Origin: Acerihabitans sp015654925
GTDB taxonomy: Bacteria > Pseudomonadota > Gammaproteobacteria > Enterobacterales > Enterobacteriaceae
DNA: 64,000 nucleotides
NCBI RefSeq assembly: GCF_047324175.1
Contig: NZ_CP178732.1
Location: forward strand, 2,418,001 to 2,482,000
Direction: 5' to 3'
Shown here: positions 46,157 through 55,452 of the stretch, one piece after another
Numbering within the stretch: position 1 is the stretch's first letter
Layout: the number at the start of each line of letters is the position of its first letter
The notes under the pieces: model-generated
Seen by the model: only the letters and a program-made list of their open reading frames with translations
Databases searched by the model: none
Told to the model about the DNA's origin: nothing
Made by a program: the position numbers and the translations under genes

Positions 46157-46576
46157 TTAACGACTTAACCGGCGCATACGTTCGGACGGCGTAATAATAT
46201 CGGTAATACGCACGCCGTATTTATCCGCCACCACGACGACTTCGCCCTGGGCGATCAGGTAGCCGTTAATCAGGATATCCAAAGGTTCGCCGGCCAGCCC
46301 GTCCAGGGCCACCACCGAACCCTGCGACAGGCGCAGCAGCTCCTTGATGGTCATTTTGGTGCGGCCCAGTTCGACGGTCAGCTTGACCGGGATATCCATA
46401 ATCATATCGATATCCTGCAGCGGGCCGGCGCTGTCTTCGGCGGTCAACTGGTGGAAAATGCCGTCGGTGGACGCCGGCCGTTCTTTGGCGCCGGTCTGCT
46501 GCTCGCTTAATGCCTCGGCCCACAGATCGTCTGCGGACGGATTGGCTTCGGCAGACGGTTTCTTGGGGTCACTCAT
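46157..46576 (-). CDS. fliN: flagellar motor switch protein FliN
   Basis: FliN is the C-ring SPOA protein. From ATG 46576 (MSDPKKPS) it is 139 residues (E. coli 137). The N-terminus shares DDLWAEALSEQ; the SPOA domain is almost identical: IMDIPVKLTVELGRTKMTIK, ELLRLSQGSVVALDGLAGEP and YGVRITDIITPSERMRRLSR. It overlaps the fliM end by 8 bp. Confidence 0.97.
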   Translation of the reverse strand: MSDPKKPSAEANPSADDLWAEALSEQQTGAKERPASTDGIFHQLTAEDSAGPLQDIDMIMDIPVKLTVELGRTKMTIKELLRLSQGSVVALDGLAGEPLDILINGYLIAQGEVVVVADKYGVRITDIITPSERMRRLSR

Positions 46577-47570
46577 CGGGCTGTTCCTCATTCAGGGAAT
46601 TCAATACGGGATTAATCAGTTGTTTTACGCTCAGGGCGTACTGACCGTTGAGCGTGCCGTACTGACTGGTCAGTACCGGCACGCCGTCCACATGGGCAAT
46701 CAAATAGTCGGGTTTATCGATGGGCAACACATCCCCCGGGGCCAGCTTTAGGATCTCGGATAACCGCATCGACACTTCGGCGAAATTGGCCACCAGTTCC
46801 AGTTCCGAATGCTGTACCTGGTTGACCAGGTTTTCGCGCCAGCCCTGATCCTCCAGCCGGGAATTTTCCAGCGGCGGATTGGTCAGCAGTTCGCGCAGCG
46901 GCTCGATCATGGAGAACGGAATGCAAATATAAAATTCACCCACCAGCGAGCCGATTTCCACATGAAAAGGCGTGGTGACCACGATATCGTTGGGGGAAGT
47001 GGTGATATTGGTGAATTTCACCTGCATTTCGGCGCGCACGTACTCCACGCTCAGGTTATAAATCGCTTTCCAGGCATCTTCGTAACATTCCAGCGCCAGA
47101 CGCAGCATGCGCCTGATTACCCGCTGTTCGGTATGGGTGAATTCGCGCCCTTCCACCTTGATCGGGAACCGGCCGTCGCCGCCGAACAGATTATCCACGG
47201 CGATAAACACCAGGCTGGGCGAAAACACGAACAGCGCGGTGCCGCGTAGCGGCTTGAGGTGGATCAGGTTAAGGTTGGTCGGCACCGGCAAATTGCGGGC
47301 AAAGTCATGATAGGGCTGGATTTTAATGGCCCCGACGGTGATATCCGGACTGCGGCGCAGCAGGTTGAACAAGCCCATGCGGAATTGCCGGGCAAAACGC
47401 TCATTGATGATCTCCAGCGCCTGCAACCGCTCGCGCACCACGCGGCGCTGGGTATTGGGATCATAGGGCTTGATGTCGTCTTCGAAACCGCCGCTGATCG
47501 GCGCCTGTACGCCATCATCGCCGTTAAGCAGCGCATCGATTTCAGCCTGGGATAAAATGCTGTCGCCCAT
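46569..47570 (-). CDS. fliM: flagellar motor switch protein FliM
   Basis: FliM is the C-ring protein that binds CheY-P. From ATG 47570 it is 333 residues (E. coli 334), starting MGDSILSQAEIDALLNG, the CheY-P-binding motif. The middle domain includes VVRERLQALEIINERFARQF, and the SPOA domain ends the protein (VDGVPVLTSQYGTLNGQYAL). Confidence 0.97.
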   Translation of the reverse strand: MGDSILSQAEIDALLNGDDGVQAPISGGFEDDIKPYDPNTQRRVVRERLQALEIINERFARQFRMGLFNLLRRSPDITVGAIKIQPYHDFARNLPVPTNLNLIHLKPLRGTALFVFSPSLVFIAVDNLFGGDGRFPIKVEGREFTHTEQRVIRRMLRLALECYEDAWKAIYNLSVEYVRAEMQVKFTNITTSPNDIVVTTPFHVEIGSLVGEFYICIPFSMIEPLRELLTNPPLENSRLEDQGWRENLVNQVQHSELELVANFAEVSMRLSEILKLAPGDVLPIDKPDYLIAHVDGVPVLTSQYGTLNGQYALSVKQLINPVLNSLNEEQPDE

Positions 47571-47575
47571 GGCAA

Positions 47576-48055
47576 TCAACGCAAAATAAAGGCGGTGAAC
47601 AGGACATCATTGATCACCGGTCTGGGTTGGCCGGTAACCAATGGTTCGTTCAGCACCTGTTTGATTTGTTCGATTAGCCGCTGCTTACCCTGTTCATTGG
47701 CCAGCGCGTCCGCATCCTGGCGCGAAAGCAGCATCAGCAAACGGCTGCGCACCGCCGGCAGAAAATTATTGAGCATTTTGCGGGTATCTTCATCGGGAAG
47801 ACGCAGGGTCAGGCCGATATACAACACCCTATCCGGATCGTTGGAGGGATTGACCAGATTAACGGTAAAGGTATCCAGCGGCAGGAAGATTGGAATGGGC
47901 GGCGGCGGCGCAATATGGGCCGTCATGGCCGTGCTGGCCAATTTATGTTGCCACCAGAAGTAGCCCGCGGTGCTGGCGGCGGCCAGGGCAATTACGGCCA
48001 GAACCACAATCCATTTCGATTTTTTCCGAGCTGAAGGCAGCACATTCTCAGACAT
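47576..48055 (-). CDS. fliL: flagellar stator-associated protein FliL
   Basis: FliL surrounds and supports the stator. From ATG 48055 (MSENVLPSARKKSKW) it is 159 residues (E. coli 154) with one membrane helix (WIVVLAVIALAAASTAGYFW) and the periplasmic domain LDTFTVNLVN, DRVLYIGLTLRL, LLMLLSRQDADALANEQGK. First gene of fliLMNOPQR. Confidence 0.95.
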   Translation of the reverse strand: MSENVLPSARKKSKWIVVLAVIALAAASTAGYFWWQHKLASTAMTAHIAPPPPIPIFLPLDTFTVNLVNPSNDPDRVLYIGLTLRLPDEDTRKMLNNFLPAVRSRLLMLLSRQDADALANEQGKQRLIEQIKQVLNEPLVTGQPRPVINDVLFTAFILR

Positions 48056-48129
48056 AACGTTTTGGTATTCCTGTAAGCATGACGGCATTTTTCCATTGCG
48101 GCGGTCGCAAAATGCCGGTTATTGAAGGC

Positions 48130-48179
48130 AATTATCCCGTCTATTGCATAATTCAATAGGGCGAATAGACGGGATAATT
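48130..48179. repeat. 16-bp perfect inverted repeat between fliK and fliL
   Basis: AATTATCCCGTCTATT (48130-48145) and its exact reverse complement (48164-48179) enclose an 18-nt loop. It lies between the stop of fliK and the start of fliL, the boundary between the fliFGHIJK and fliLMNOPQR operons. No long T-run follows, so a weak terminator, mRNA-stabilising hairpin or protein site is possible. Confidence 0.85.
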
Positions 48180-48204
48180 TGCGTTAACTTATACGTTTGC
48201 CCGC

Positions 48205-49641
48205 TTAGACAAAGGTATCGATGCCGGAGAGGCTGCGGGCGGTGGCGACCGGCAACGGGATACCGGCCGGGTCGGCCGCCGCGGCATCGGCGATGGAAAA
48301 CGCGCGCTGGCCCTGGGACCGGGACGAGGGCGCCCGATCGCCGCCGCCCCAGTTGGGCGTCGCGTCGCTGCCGACGCAGCTTTGCCCGAGATTAATGCCG
48401 CTTTCAGCCAGCGCGGTGCGCAGGTGGGGCAGCGCGGCTTCCAGCGCGGCGCGTACCTGGCTATGCCCCGAGGCCAGGTGGATTTGCGCCTGATTATTAT
48501 CCACCTGCAGGCTGATATGCAGCGCGCCCAGCGTATCGGGATGCAGCCGCAGCTCGGCGCTCTGCTGGCCGTTGCGGCTGAACATCACCACCTGCTGGCC
48601 GATCGCCTGCTGCCACTCGTCGCTGCCCAACTGCGCGCTAATCAGGGCGGCGGCCGGGGTCGGGGTGGCGGCAACGCCGTCACCGGCGGCGCTGAGCGTC
48701 GGGACGGCGACGGGGGTGGCCGCGGGCGTCGCCGCATCCATGGCCGCGGCGGGTTTTCTTAACCCTACCGCGCCGTTTGCCGTGGCGCCCGCATCGCTAT
48801 GGCCGCCGTTTGCGGACTGCATGGCGATGGCGGCGCCCTGCGCCGCAGCCGGCGCGTGATTATCGGCGTCGGCCAGGGGGGACGCTTTTAGGTGTCTATC
48901 GCTCCCGGCGGGGACGGACGGCTTAGCGGATTTTTCCCCGCCGGCCGGCGCGGGCGCCGCGAGGATTTTATCGTTTCCGGCCAAGATGAGAGATGCCGGT
49001 ATGCTGTCTGCCCCGGCGGCGGGATTGGCCAGCGGCAGTACCTCGGTTTGCGCGTTATCCGCGCCAATGTCGATGGGCGCGGCGGTAGATACGGCAGCGT
49101 CGGCGATATTGTCGCCTGCATCCGGCCGCGTATTATCGCCGGCGCCGATCGCGGCATCCGCAAGATCGGGGTTGGCGGAGGTATTATTGCCAAGCGCGGT
49201 AGCGCCAGGGGTGCTTGCCGCGGGCGCAGCTGTCCGGGTTTGCGCCAGCAGGGCCATCAATGCCTGTACCGCCCCGGCGGACAGCGAGGGATCGGGGTCG
49301 TTCGCCGGGAACAACGGTATTTTTACGCCGCCTTTGCCCGCGCCGGACGGGGCCGCCGTGTCGCTGACGTCTTCGGCCGGTGGGTTTGGGCAGGCGGCGG
49401 TTTCATCGACGGCCGGGCGGGCGGAGGCATTTGCAGGCATGTCGTCCCCGTCGCCGCTTACGGTGTTTTGCGCCGCGGTCGATTGTTTTTGCTGCGCGTC
49501 GTTGACTTTCACGCTCAGCAAACTGCCGAAATCCTGGTTGCCGGCGCCGTTATCCGCGCGCGTTTTATTTTCGGCGTTTTTCGCGGTGCTTCCAGCCGCA
49601 TTACCCGCGGTGGCCGGGATTACATTGGGCGGTATTAACAT
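48205..49641 (-). CDS. fliK: hook-length control protein FliK
   Basis: FliK is the exported molecular ruler that triggers the FlhB specificity switch. The product is 478 residues, about 100 longer than E. coli FliK (375), mostly Ala/Asp/Pro-rich and disordered. The globular C-terminal domain is recognisable (QSAELRLHPDTLGALHISLQ, NNQAQIHLASGHSQVRAALE, LPHLRTALAESGINLGQS). Ruler length usually relates to hook length, so a longer hook is possible. The start overlaps the fliJ stop by one base. Confidence 0.92.
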   Translation of the reverse strand: MLIPPNVIPATAGNAAGSTAKNAENKTRADNGAGNQDFGSLLSVKVNDAQQKQSTAAQNTVSGDGDDMPANASARPAVDETAACPNPPAEDVSDTAAPSGAGKGGVKIPLFPANDPDPSLSAGAVQALMALLAQTRTAAPAASTPGATALGNNTSANPDLADAAIGAGDNTRPDAGDNIADAAVSTAAPIDIGADNAQTEVLPLANPAAGADSIPASLILAGNDKILAAPAPAGGEKSAKPSVPAGSDRHLKASPLADADNHAPAAAQGAAIAMQSANGGHSDAGATANGAVGLRKPAAAMDAATPAATPVAVPTLSAAGDGVAATPTPAAALISAQLGSDEWQQAIGQQVVMFSRNGQQSAELRLHPDTLGALHISLQVDNNQAQIHLASGHSQVRAALEAALPHLRTALAESGINLGQSCVGSDATPNWGGGDRAPSSRSQGQRAFSIADAAAADPAGIPLPVATARSLSGIDTFV

Positions 49642-50081
49642 TAGTGTTTCCTCAACGCGGCCCGCTGGGCAAATTCGTCCATGTTTTTTTGGTCCAGCCG
49701 GTTGGCTTTAAGCTGCAATGCCCGATCGCCGCGCGACTGAAGCGCGACAAAGGAGTTCAGGCGCTGCTGCTTAAGCTGCCAGGCCTGCATCGCTTGCTGC
49801 AGCCGTTGCGTCCACTGCGCCAGCAGGGCGCGGTGCTGCTCGATGGCGGTCTCCAGCGTAATAATAAATTGCTGATAGTTGTACCAACTGGCGGACGGCA
49901 TGCCGTCGGTCATGCTTTGCTGTAATTTCTGCCGGTATTCCGTTTCATAGTCCAGCAATTGATCCAGCTGTCTACGTGCCAACTGATGGGACTGGCGGAT
50001 CTGCCCCAGGCCGATCGCCGCCTGCTCCATATCCTCTTTTGCCCGCCCGCGCAAGATGTCCAGCGGTGTTTCACTTTTCAT
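49641..50081 (-). CDS. fliJ: flagellar export chaperone FliJ
   Basis: FliJ is the coiled-coil stalk of the export ATPase. The product is 146 residues (E. coli 147): PLDILRGRAKEDMEQAAIGL, LDQLLDYETEYRQKLQQSM and the end LDQKNMDEFAQRAALRK. Order and length fit. Confidence 0.94.
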   Translation of the reverse strand: MKSETPLDILRGRAKEDMEQAAIGLGQIRQSHQLARRQLDQLLDYETEYRQKLQQSMTDGMPSASWYNYQQFIITLETAIEQHRALLAQWTQRLQQAMQAWQLKQQRLNSFVALQSRGDRALQLKANRLDQKNMDEFAQRAALRKH

Positions 50082-50112
50082 CGAACCTCGTTTACTGCTT
50101 TAAATAACCGCT

Positions 50113-51471
50113 TTACCCAAAAAGCGCCTGCAAGCGTTCACAGGCCTGCGCATAATCGCTGCGTTCATGCATATTCTGTTGCAAAAAAGCCTCCATCGCC
50201 GGGTACAGGGCGATGGCCCGATCCAGCTGCGGATCGCTGCCGGCGGCATAGGCGCCGACGCTGATTAAGTCCCGGTTGCGCTGATAGCGCGACAGCAGTT
50301 GCTTGAGCTGCCTGACCCTGGCTTCCTGTTCCGGGGCCACCAGCGCGGTCATGGCGCGGCTGATCGAGGCTTCGATATCGATGGCGGGATAATGACCGGA
50401 CTCCGCCAATTGGCGCGACAGCACCACGTGCCCGTCTAGAATGGCCCTGGCCGCGTCGGCGATGGGGTCTTGCTGGTCGTCGCCCTCGGTCAGCACGGTA
50501 TAAAACGCGGTAATGGAGCCGCCGCCGCTGGTGCCGTTGCCGGCGCGTTCAACCAAGGCGGGCAGGCGGGCGAATACCGAAGGCGGATAACCTTTGGTGG
50601 CCGGGGGCTCGCCCACCGCCAGCGCGATTTCCCGCTGCGCCATGGCATAGCGGGTCAGGGAGTCCATAATCAGCAGCACATGGCAGCCGCGATCGCGAAA
50701 ATCTTCGGCGATCCGCGTCGCGTAAGAGGCGCCCTGCATCCGCAGCAGCGGCGAAACGTCGGCCGGCGCGGCAATGACCACCGAACGGGCCAGGCCTTCG
50801 GTGCCGAGGATATTATCGATAAAATCCTTCACCTCGCGTCCGCGTTCGCCGATCAGGCCGACCACAATCACTTCGGCCTGGGTATAGCGCGCCATCATGC
50901 CCAATAACACGCTTTTACCCACCCCGGAGCCGGCAAACAGCCCCATCCGCTGGCCGCGGCCAACGGTAAGCAGGGCGTTGATCGCCCGCACCCCGACGTC
51001 CAGCACCTGGGTGATAGGGGTGCGCTGCAGCGGGTTCACCGGCGCGGTAATCAGCGGCGCGCTAAAGCCGGTATCCGGCGCGGGCAAACCGTCCAGCGGC
51101 CGGCCGGCGCCGTCGAGTACCCGTCCCAATAGCTCTGGCCCCAGCGGCAACTGTTTGCCGGACTGGTCGTCGGCGCGCGAACGCGCATAGACCCGCGCCC
51201 CCGGCACGATGCCTTCCACTTCTTCCAGCGGCATTAAAAACAGTTTGTCGCCGTTAAATCCCACGACCTCGCAATCGATCTCTTCGAGTTGCGCGCCGCT
51301 CTGGCGTTCGATCAGGCAAGACGCCCCCAGGGGCAATTGCAGGCCGGTGGCCTCCAGAATCAGGCCGGTGGCCCGGGTCAGGCGGCCATAGCGGCGCACC
51401 ATCGGCGTCGCGGCTATGCGCTGCTCCAGCGAATCGAGGGTTTTCAGCCAGCGGCCGAGGCGAGCGGACAT
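50113..51471 (-). CDS. fliI: flagellar export ATPase FliI
   Basis: FliI energises substrate release at the export gate. The product is 452 residues (E. coli 457). It shows Walker A in GLFAGSGVGKSVLLGMMARY, GLIGERGREVKDFID, Walker B in HVLLIMDSLTRYAMAQREIA and the F1-like PPSVFARLPALVERAG. It overlaps the fliH stop by one base. Confidence 0.96.
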   Translation of the reverse strand: MSARLGRWLKTLDSLEQRIAATPMVRRYGRLTRATGLILEATGLQLPLGASCLIERQSGAQLEEIDCEVVGFNGDKLFLMPLEEVEGIVPGARVYARSRADDQSGKQLPLGPELLGRVLDGAGRPLDGLPAPDTGFSAPLITAPVNPLQRTPITQVLDVGVRAINALLTVGRGQRMGLFAGSGVGKSVLLGMMARYTQAEVIVVGLIGERGREVKDFIDNILGTEGLARSVVIAAPADVSPLLRMQGASYATRIAEDFRDRGCHVLLIMDSLTRYAMAQREIALAVGEPPATKGYPPSVFARLPALVERAGNGTSGGGSITAFYTVLTEGDDQQDPIADAARAILDGHVVLSRQLAESGHYPAIDIEASISRAMTALVAPEQEARVRQLKQLLSRYQRNRDLISVGAYAAGSDPQLDRAIALYPAMEAFLQQNMHERSDYAQACERLQALFG

Positions 51472-52160
51472 TACAGCTCACCCGGCGCGGCCAGACGGCA
51501 TAATTCATGCCAGCGGGTCGCCAGGCTGGCGTCCAGGCAACCTTCCGGCGCCGAAACCTTGCAACCGCCGGGATGCAGTTCGCCGTCGGCCAGCAGACGC
51601 CAGCCGTGCAGCTCCAACGTGGTGCCCAGATGCTGTTCCACCAGAGGAACCAGCGAGGGATGGACCCGCAGTTGGGGCTTGCCGCTGAAAATAGGTTCCT
51701 GCTGCAAAAATTGCTGAATTTGCTGCAGCATGGCATCGCTCTCGCCGGACGGCGCCTGGCCCAGCACCAGTCTGGCGGCGCCGAGCGCCAGTTGCGCCAG
51801 CCGTTCGGTCACCACGCTGTCCAGCGCGTCGAGGGAATGCTGAAATTCGCTCACCAGCATTTGCAACTGGGCGACGACGGGCTGCTGCTCTTGCAGCATC
51901 TGCTTGCGGCCCTCCTCCTGGCCCAGGGACAAGCCGGCCTGATAGCCTTCCTGCCGCCCCTGTTTATGCCCCTCGGCATATCCGCCGCGCTGGGCTTCCT
52001 GCAGCGCGAGCCGGCGCGCTTCGTCGAGGGCGGCCGCATGACGTTGAGCGCCGTCGTCGTTTATATCGGGCGCCGGCGCGGATGAAGGCGCGGGGGCCGT
52101 GCGGGACAGATCGTTTAATGCCCAAGGCCGCCAGGGCAACTGGTTGAAGGCATCAGACAT
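51471..52160 (-). CDS. fliH: flagellar export regulator FliH
   Basis: FliH is the FliI inhibitor and stator. From ATG 52160 (MSDAFNQLPWRPWALNDL) it is 229 residues (E. coli 228). The N-terminal Trp motif binds the C-ring and FlhA; a glycine-zipper-like repeat follows (GYAEGHKQGRQEGYQAGLSL), then FSGKPQLRVHPSLVPLVEQH and ATRWHELCRLAAPGEL. An extension to 52217 lies in fliG and is rejected. Confidence 0.95.
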   Translation of the reverse strand: MSDAFNQLPWRPWALNDLSRTAPAPSSAPAPDINDDGAQRHAAALDEARRLALQEAQRGGYAEGHKQGRQEGYQAGLSLGQEEGRKQMLQEQQPVVAQLQMLVSEFQHSLDALDSVVTERLAQLALGAARLVLGQAPSGESDAMLQQIQQFLQQEPIFSGKPQLRVHPSLVPLVEQHLGTTLELHGWRLLADGELHPGGCKVSAPEGCLDASLATRWHELCRLAAPGEL

Positions 52161-53145
52161 ACGTATCCTCGCCGCCGCCGATGGCCATTTCGCCGGTTTC
52201 CGCCAGGCGGCGGACAATCAGCAGAATGGCTTTTTGCTCGTTCTCCACCTGGGACATCCGGACCGGGCCGCGTGAAGCCAGATCGTCGCGCAGTATTTCC
52301 GCCGCGCGCTGCGGCATATTGCGCAGGAATTTGTCCCGCAGCGGCGGGGCGGCGTTTTTCAGCGCGATCAGCAAGGATTCCGACTCGATTTCCTGCAGCA
52401 AACGCTGGATGCTGCGATCGTCCACGTCCACCAGGTTTTCGAACAGGAACATTTCGTCGATAATTTTCTGCGCCAGTTCCTTGTCGAATTCCCGCACGGC
52501 GGTAATTACCGCTTCTTCCTGCTGGGTCTTCATCAGATTGATAATTTCCGCCGCGGTACGTACGCCGCCCATCTTGCTGCGTTTAAGATTCTGGCCGTCG
52601 AGCAGGCCGTTGAGCACTTCGGTAAGTTCGGCCAGGGCGGCGGGCTGCACGCCGCCGAAGGTGGCGATACGCAGCATGACGTCATTACGCATTTTTTCAT
52701 CGAACAACGCCAGGATATCGGCGGCCTGGCTACGGCGCAGGTGTACCAGTATGGTGGCGATAATTTGCGGATGCTCGTCGCGGATCAAATCCGCCGCGAT
52801 CATCGGCTCCATGAAATTGAGCGTTTCCATGCCGGTGGTGGTTTCGCGGGTTTCGAGAATATCTTCCAGCAAACTGGAGGCGCGCTCTTCGCCCAGGGCT
52901 TTGATCAGCACCGAGCGCAGGAAATCCCCGGCATTGATGCTGAGCGCGGCGTATTGTTCGGACTCGATTTCAAACTCTTTTAGCACTTCCAGCAATTCCT
53001 GCTGGGAGGTTTGATGCTGATTGGCCATGGATGTGCTGAGCTGCTGCACCTCCCGGGTGGACAGATGCTTGAAAACCTCTGCGGCCCGGTCTTCTCCCAG
53101 CGCCATCAATAAAATGGCGCTTTTTTCGGTTCCGGTCATGCTCAT
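52153..53145 (-). CDS. fliG: flagellar motor switch protein FliG
   Basis: FliG is the torque-generating rotor protein. The product is 330 residues (E. coli 331). The start ATG at 53145 overlaps the fliF stop as ATGA. Conserved parts are GEDRAAEVFKHLSTREVQQL, DEHPQIIATILVHL (EHPQ motif), the MS-ring to FliM region and the charged C-terminal helix DDRSIQRLLQEIESESLLIA. The charged residues for MotA contact are retained. Confidence 0.97.
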   Translation of the reverse strand: MSMTGTEKSAILLMALGEDRAAEVFKHLSTREVQQLSTSMANQHQTSQQELLEVLKEFEIESEQYAALSINAGDFLRSVLIKALGEERASSLLEDILETRETTTGMETLNFMEPMIAADLIRDEHPQIIATILVHLRRSQAADILALFDEKMRNDVMLRIATFGGVQPAALAELTEVLNGLLDGQNLKRSKMGGVRTAAEIINLMKTQQEEAVITAVREFDKELAQKIIDEMFLFENLVDVDDRSIQRLLQEIESESLLIALKNAAPPLRDKFLRNMPQRAAEILRDDLASRGPVRMSQVENEQKAILLIVRRLAETGEMAIGGGEDTYV

Positions 53146-54878
53146 TGTTCGGTGCTCATCCATTGGCGAATCACCAACGCCACGATACGTGGGTCCTGAT
53201 CCGTCATATCGCGAATCCGCTGACTGCGGGCCTCGGTATTTTCGCGCTGCTGGGCGCGTCTTTGCTCGTCTTGCTGATCTTTGTTGAGTTTAACCACCAC
53301 ATCTTCTTCCGCCGCGCGCGGGGCGGGCGGCTGGGCGGGGCCGTTGCCAGCGCTGGCGGCGGCCGGCGCCGGTTTCGGCTGCACCAGGGGTTTAACGATC
53401 TTGCGCCACAATATCCAGGCCGCCAGCAGCACCAATAACCAGCGGCCGGCCTCCATCAGCCCGGCGAAAAAGCCCGACTGCTGCCAGAACGGCAGGGCGG
53501 TGCCGAAATCATCGGCCTGCACGAACTGGGTATTGACCACGTTAAGGCTATCGCCGCGCTCGGCGGAAAAACCCATCGCTTCGCGGGTGATATCCTCTAT
53601 TTGCTTGAGCTGCTGCGCAGACAGCGGCACCGGGGCCTTACCGGTTTCTCCCGGCAGATAATTAACCACCACCGCCACCGACAACCGCTGCAAGTTGCCT
53701 TCGCTGCGTTTGACATGGCGGACGGTACGGTCAAGCTCATAGTTGATGGTTTCGTCATGGCGGGTATTGGACGGCGTGACCGTCTGGGCGCGGGCCAATG
53801 CGCCGCCGTTCGCCTGCGGATTTTGACCGGGGCGGGCGGGCGCCGCGGGTTGGCCATTGGCTCCCGCCGGGACGACGGCCCGCTCAATGGGCGCGACCGC
53901 GGCCGGGGCGGGCTGGTTGGATAGGGCTCCCGGCACGCCGCCCTGAGGCGAACCGCCCAACTGCTCGCTTTGCGCCACCTGTTTGGAGCGCACCGCGGCG
54001 GCGTCTTCAGAACCGTTGGGTTTGTATTGCTCTTCCGTCTGTTCCTGGCTGTCAAAGTCGATTTGCGCGGTAACCTGCGCATGGACGTTGCCGTTGCCCA
54101 CCATCGGCGCCAGGATGGTTTCGATCCGGTGCTGATAGCGGCTTTCCAGCTCGCTGTTGAATTTCAGCTGGGTGGCGTTTAAGCCGCGCCCGTTGGCATC
54201 GGTCTGGGTCAGCAGATGGCCCTGTTGATCCACCACCGTGACGCTGCCCGGCGGCAGGCCGGCGACGCTGCTGGAGACCATATAAACGATGGAGTTCACC
54301 TGGCCGTCGTCCATGGCCCGGCCCGGTTGCAGATTCAGGGTTACCGAAGCTGACGGGTTTTTTTGCTCGCGGACAAACAGCGAAGGTTTCGGCAGCGCCA
54401 AATGAACCCGCGCCGACTGCACCGGACCCAGGGTTTCGATGGTGCGGGCCAGTTCGCCTTCCAGCGCCCGCTGATAGTTAATCTGTTCGCTGAACTGGCT
54501 GATCCCGAATTTTTCCTGATCCAGCAGTTCAAATCCCACCGAACCGCCCTTCGGCAGCCCCAGGCTTGCCAGCTTGAGCCGGGTTTCGTGCACCGATTCC
54601 GCCGGCACCAGCACCGCGGTGCCTTGTTCTTCAAAGCGGTAGGGCACATTCATCTGGGTGAGCTGGGCGACGATATCGCCGCCGTCGCGATCGGTTAGAT
54701 TGCTGTAGAGCACCCGGTAATCAGGGCTTTTGGCCCATAACGCCAGCACTACCACGATAGCTATCGCCGCGGCCGCGGCAATGGCCGCAAAAATTTTGGG
54801 ATGGGTGCGCAAGCGTTCCAGCAACGGAGCGAGTGGATTTTTTCCCTGAACGCCGGAACCGTTTTTAGCCGAACTCAT
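53142..54878 (-). CDS. fliF: flagellar MS-ring protein FliF
   Basis: FliF builds the MS ring in the inner membrane, the base of the motor. The product is 578 residues (E. coli 552). Membrane helices are at about 33-50 (IFAAIAAAAAIAIVVVLALW) and about 455-475 (LLVLLAAWILW). Ring motifs include VPYRFEEQGTAVLVPAESV and LGPVQSARVHLALPKPSLF. The C-terminal FliG-binding end is DPRIVALVIRQWMSTEQ. A Gln/Ala/Pro-rich loop near residues 290-380 is longer than usual. Divergent from fliE. Confidence 0.96.
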   Translation of the reverse strand: MSSAKNGSGVQGKNPLAPLLERLRTHPKIFAAIAAAAAIAIVVVLALWAKSPDYRVLYSNLTDRDGGDIVAQLTQMNVPYRFEEQGTAVLVPAESVHETRLKLASLGLPKGGSVGFELLDQEKFGISQFSEQINYQRALEGELARTIETLGPVQSARVHLALPKPSLFVREQKNPSASVTLNLQPGRAMDDGQVNSIVYMVSSSVAGLPPGSVTVVDQQGHLLTQTDANGRGLNATQLKFNSELESRYQHRIETILAPMVGNGNVHAQVTAQIDFDSQEQTEEQYKPNGSEDAAAVRSKQVAQSEQLGGSPQGGVPGALSNQPAPAAVAPIERAVVPAGANGQPAAPARPGQNPQANGGALARAQTVTPSNTRHDETINYELDRTVRHVKRSEGNLQRLSVAVVVNYLPGETGKAPVPLSAQQLKQIEDITREAMGFSAERGDSLNVVNTQFVQADDFGTALPFWQQSGFFAGLMEAGRWLLVLLAAWILWRKIVKPLVQPKPAPAAASAGNGPAQPPAPRAAEEDVVVKLNKDQQDEQRRAQQRENTEARSQRIRDMTDQDPRIVALVIRQWMSTEQ

Positions 54879-55112
54879 AGCATATGCCCGCCAAGAGTAG
54901 GACGGAGTTGCAAAATTACTGATAACAAAACACTCTCCCTGCTGTGCTTAAAGGCGTTGCCGGCGGTCATCTTATAAATGTGGGTGCCATTATTTGCCTT
55001 TAGAGGACAAATCGATGGCTGAAATAACCGGGTGTTTTAGCGTTATTTAGCGCCTTAGCCATCTTTGGGTTCTGTTAAGGTAGCGGCCTTATAAAAATTT
55101 AGAGGCAAGATG
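54879..55112. promoter_or_regulatory. fliF / fliE divergent promoter region
   Basis: This 234-bp gap separates fliF (reverse) and fliE (forward). In E. coli it holds FlhD4C2-controlled class 2 promoters for both. No individual site could be fixed by eye. Confidence 0.45.
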
Positions 55113-55424
55113 ATGGCAATTCAGGGGATTGAATCGGCGTTACAGCAGCTCCAAACCATGGCCAGGACGGCAAGCGGCGTTACCGACAGCCCGGCGACCG
55201 GCGGCGCTTTCGCCAATCAGCTCGGCGCGGCGCTGGACAAAATCAGCGGGACGCAGAACCAGGCGCGGGAGAAAGCGGAAGCCTTCGCCACCGGTACCTC
55301 ATCGCTGGGGCTTAATGATGTGATGGTCGATATGCAAAAATCATCGATTTCACTGCAAACCGGCGTGCAGGTGCGCAATAAAATGGTGGCTGCCTATCAG
55401 GATATTATGAATATGTCGGTGTAG
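55113..55424 (+). CDS. fliE: flagellar hook-basal body protein FliE
   Basis: FliE connects the MS ring to the rod. The product is 103 residues (E. coli 104): AIQGIESALQQLQ, LNDVMVDMQKSSISLQTG and VQVRNKMVAAYQDIMNMSV. GAGG lies 7 bases before ATG 55113; the ATG at 55110 is also possible. Its last bases (55402-55426, including the stop) recur exactly at 59931-59955, marking an integration footprint. Confidence 0.96.
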   Translation: MAIQGIESALQQLQTMARTASGVTDSPATGGAFANQLGAALDKISGTQNQAREKAEAFATGTSSLGLNDVMVDMQKSSISLQTGVQVRNKMVAAYQDIMNMSV

Positions 55425-55426
55425 TG
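55402..55426 (+). repeat. Direct repeat copy 1 (fliE 3' end; putative attachment core)
   Basis: The 25-bp sequence beginning ATATTATGAATATGTCGGTG covers the last codons and stop of fliE. It is identical to 59931-59955. An integrase C-terminal scar on the minus strand ends 26 bp downstream. Confidence 0.85.
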
Positions 55427-55452
55427 TATATACCATATAATAATTAATGATA

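Noticed and set aside
48892..49638. Long plus-strand frames opposite fliK
   Set aside because: Low-complexity Gly/Arg-rich shadows of the Ala/Asp-rich fliK coding sequence.
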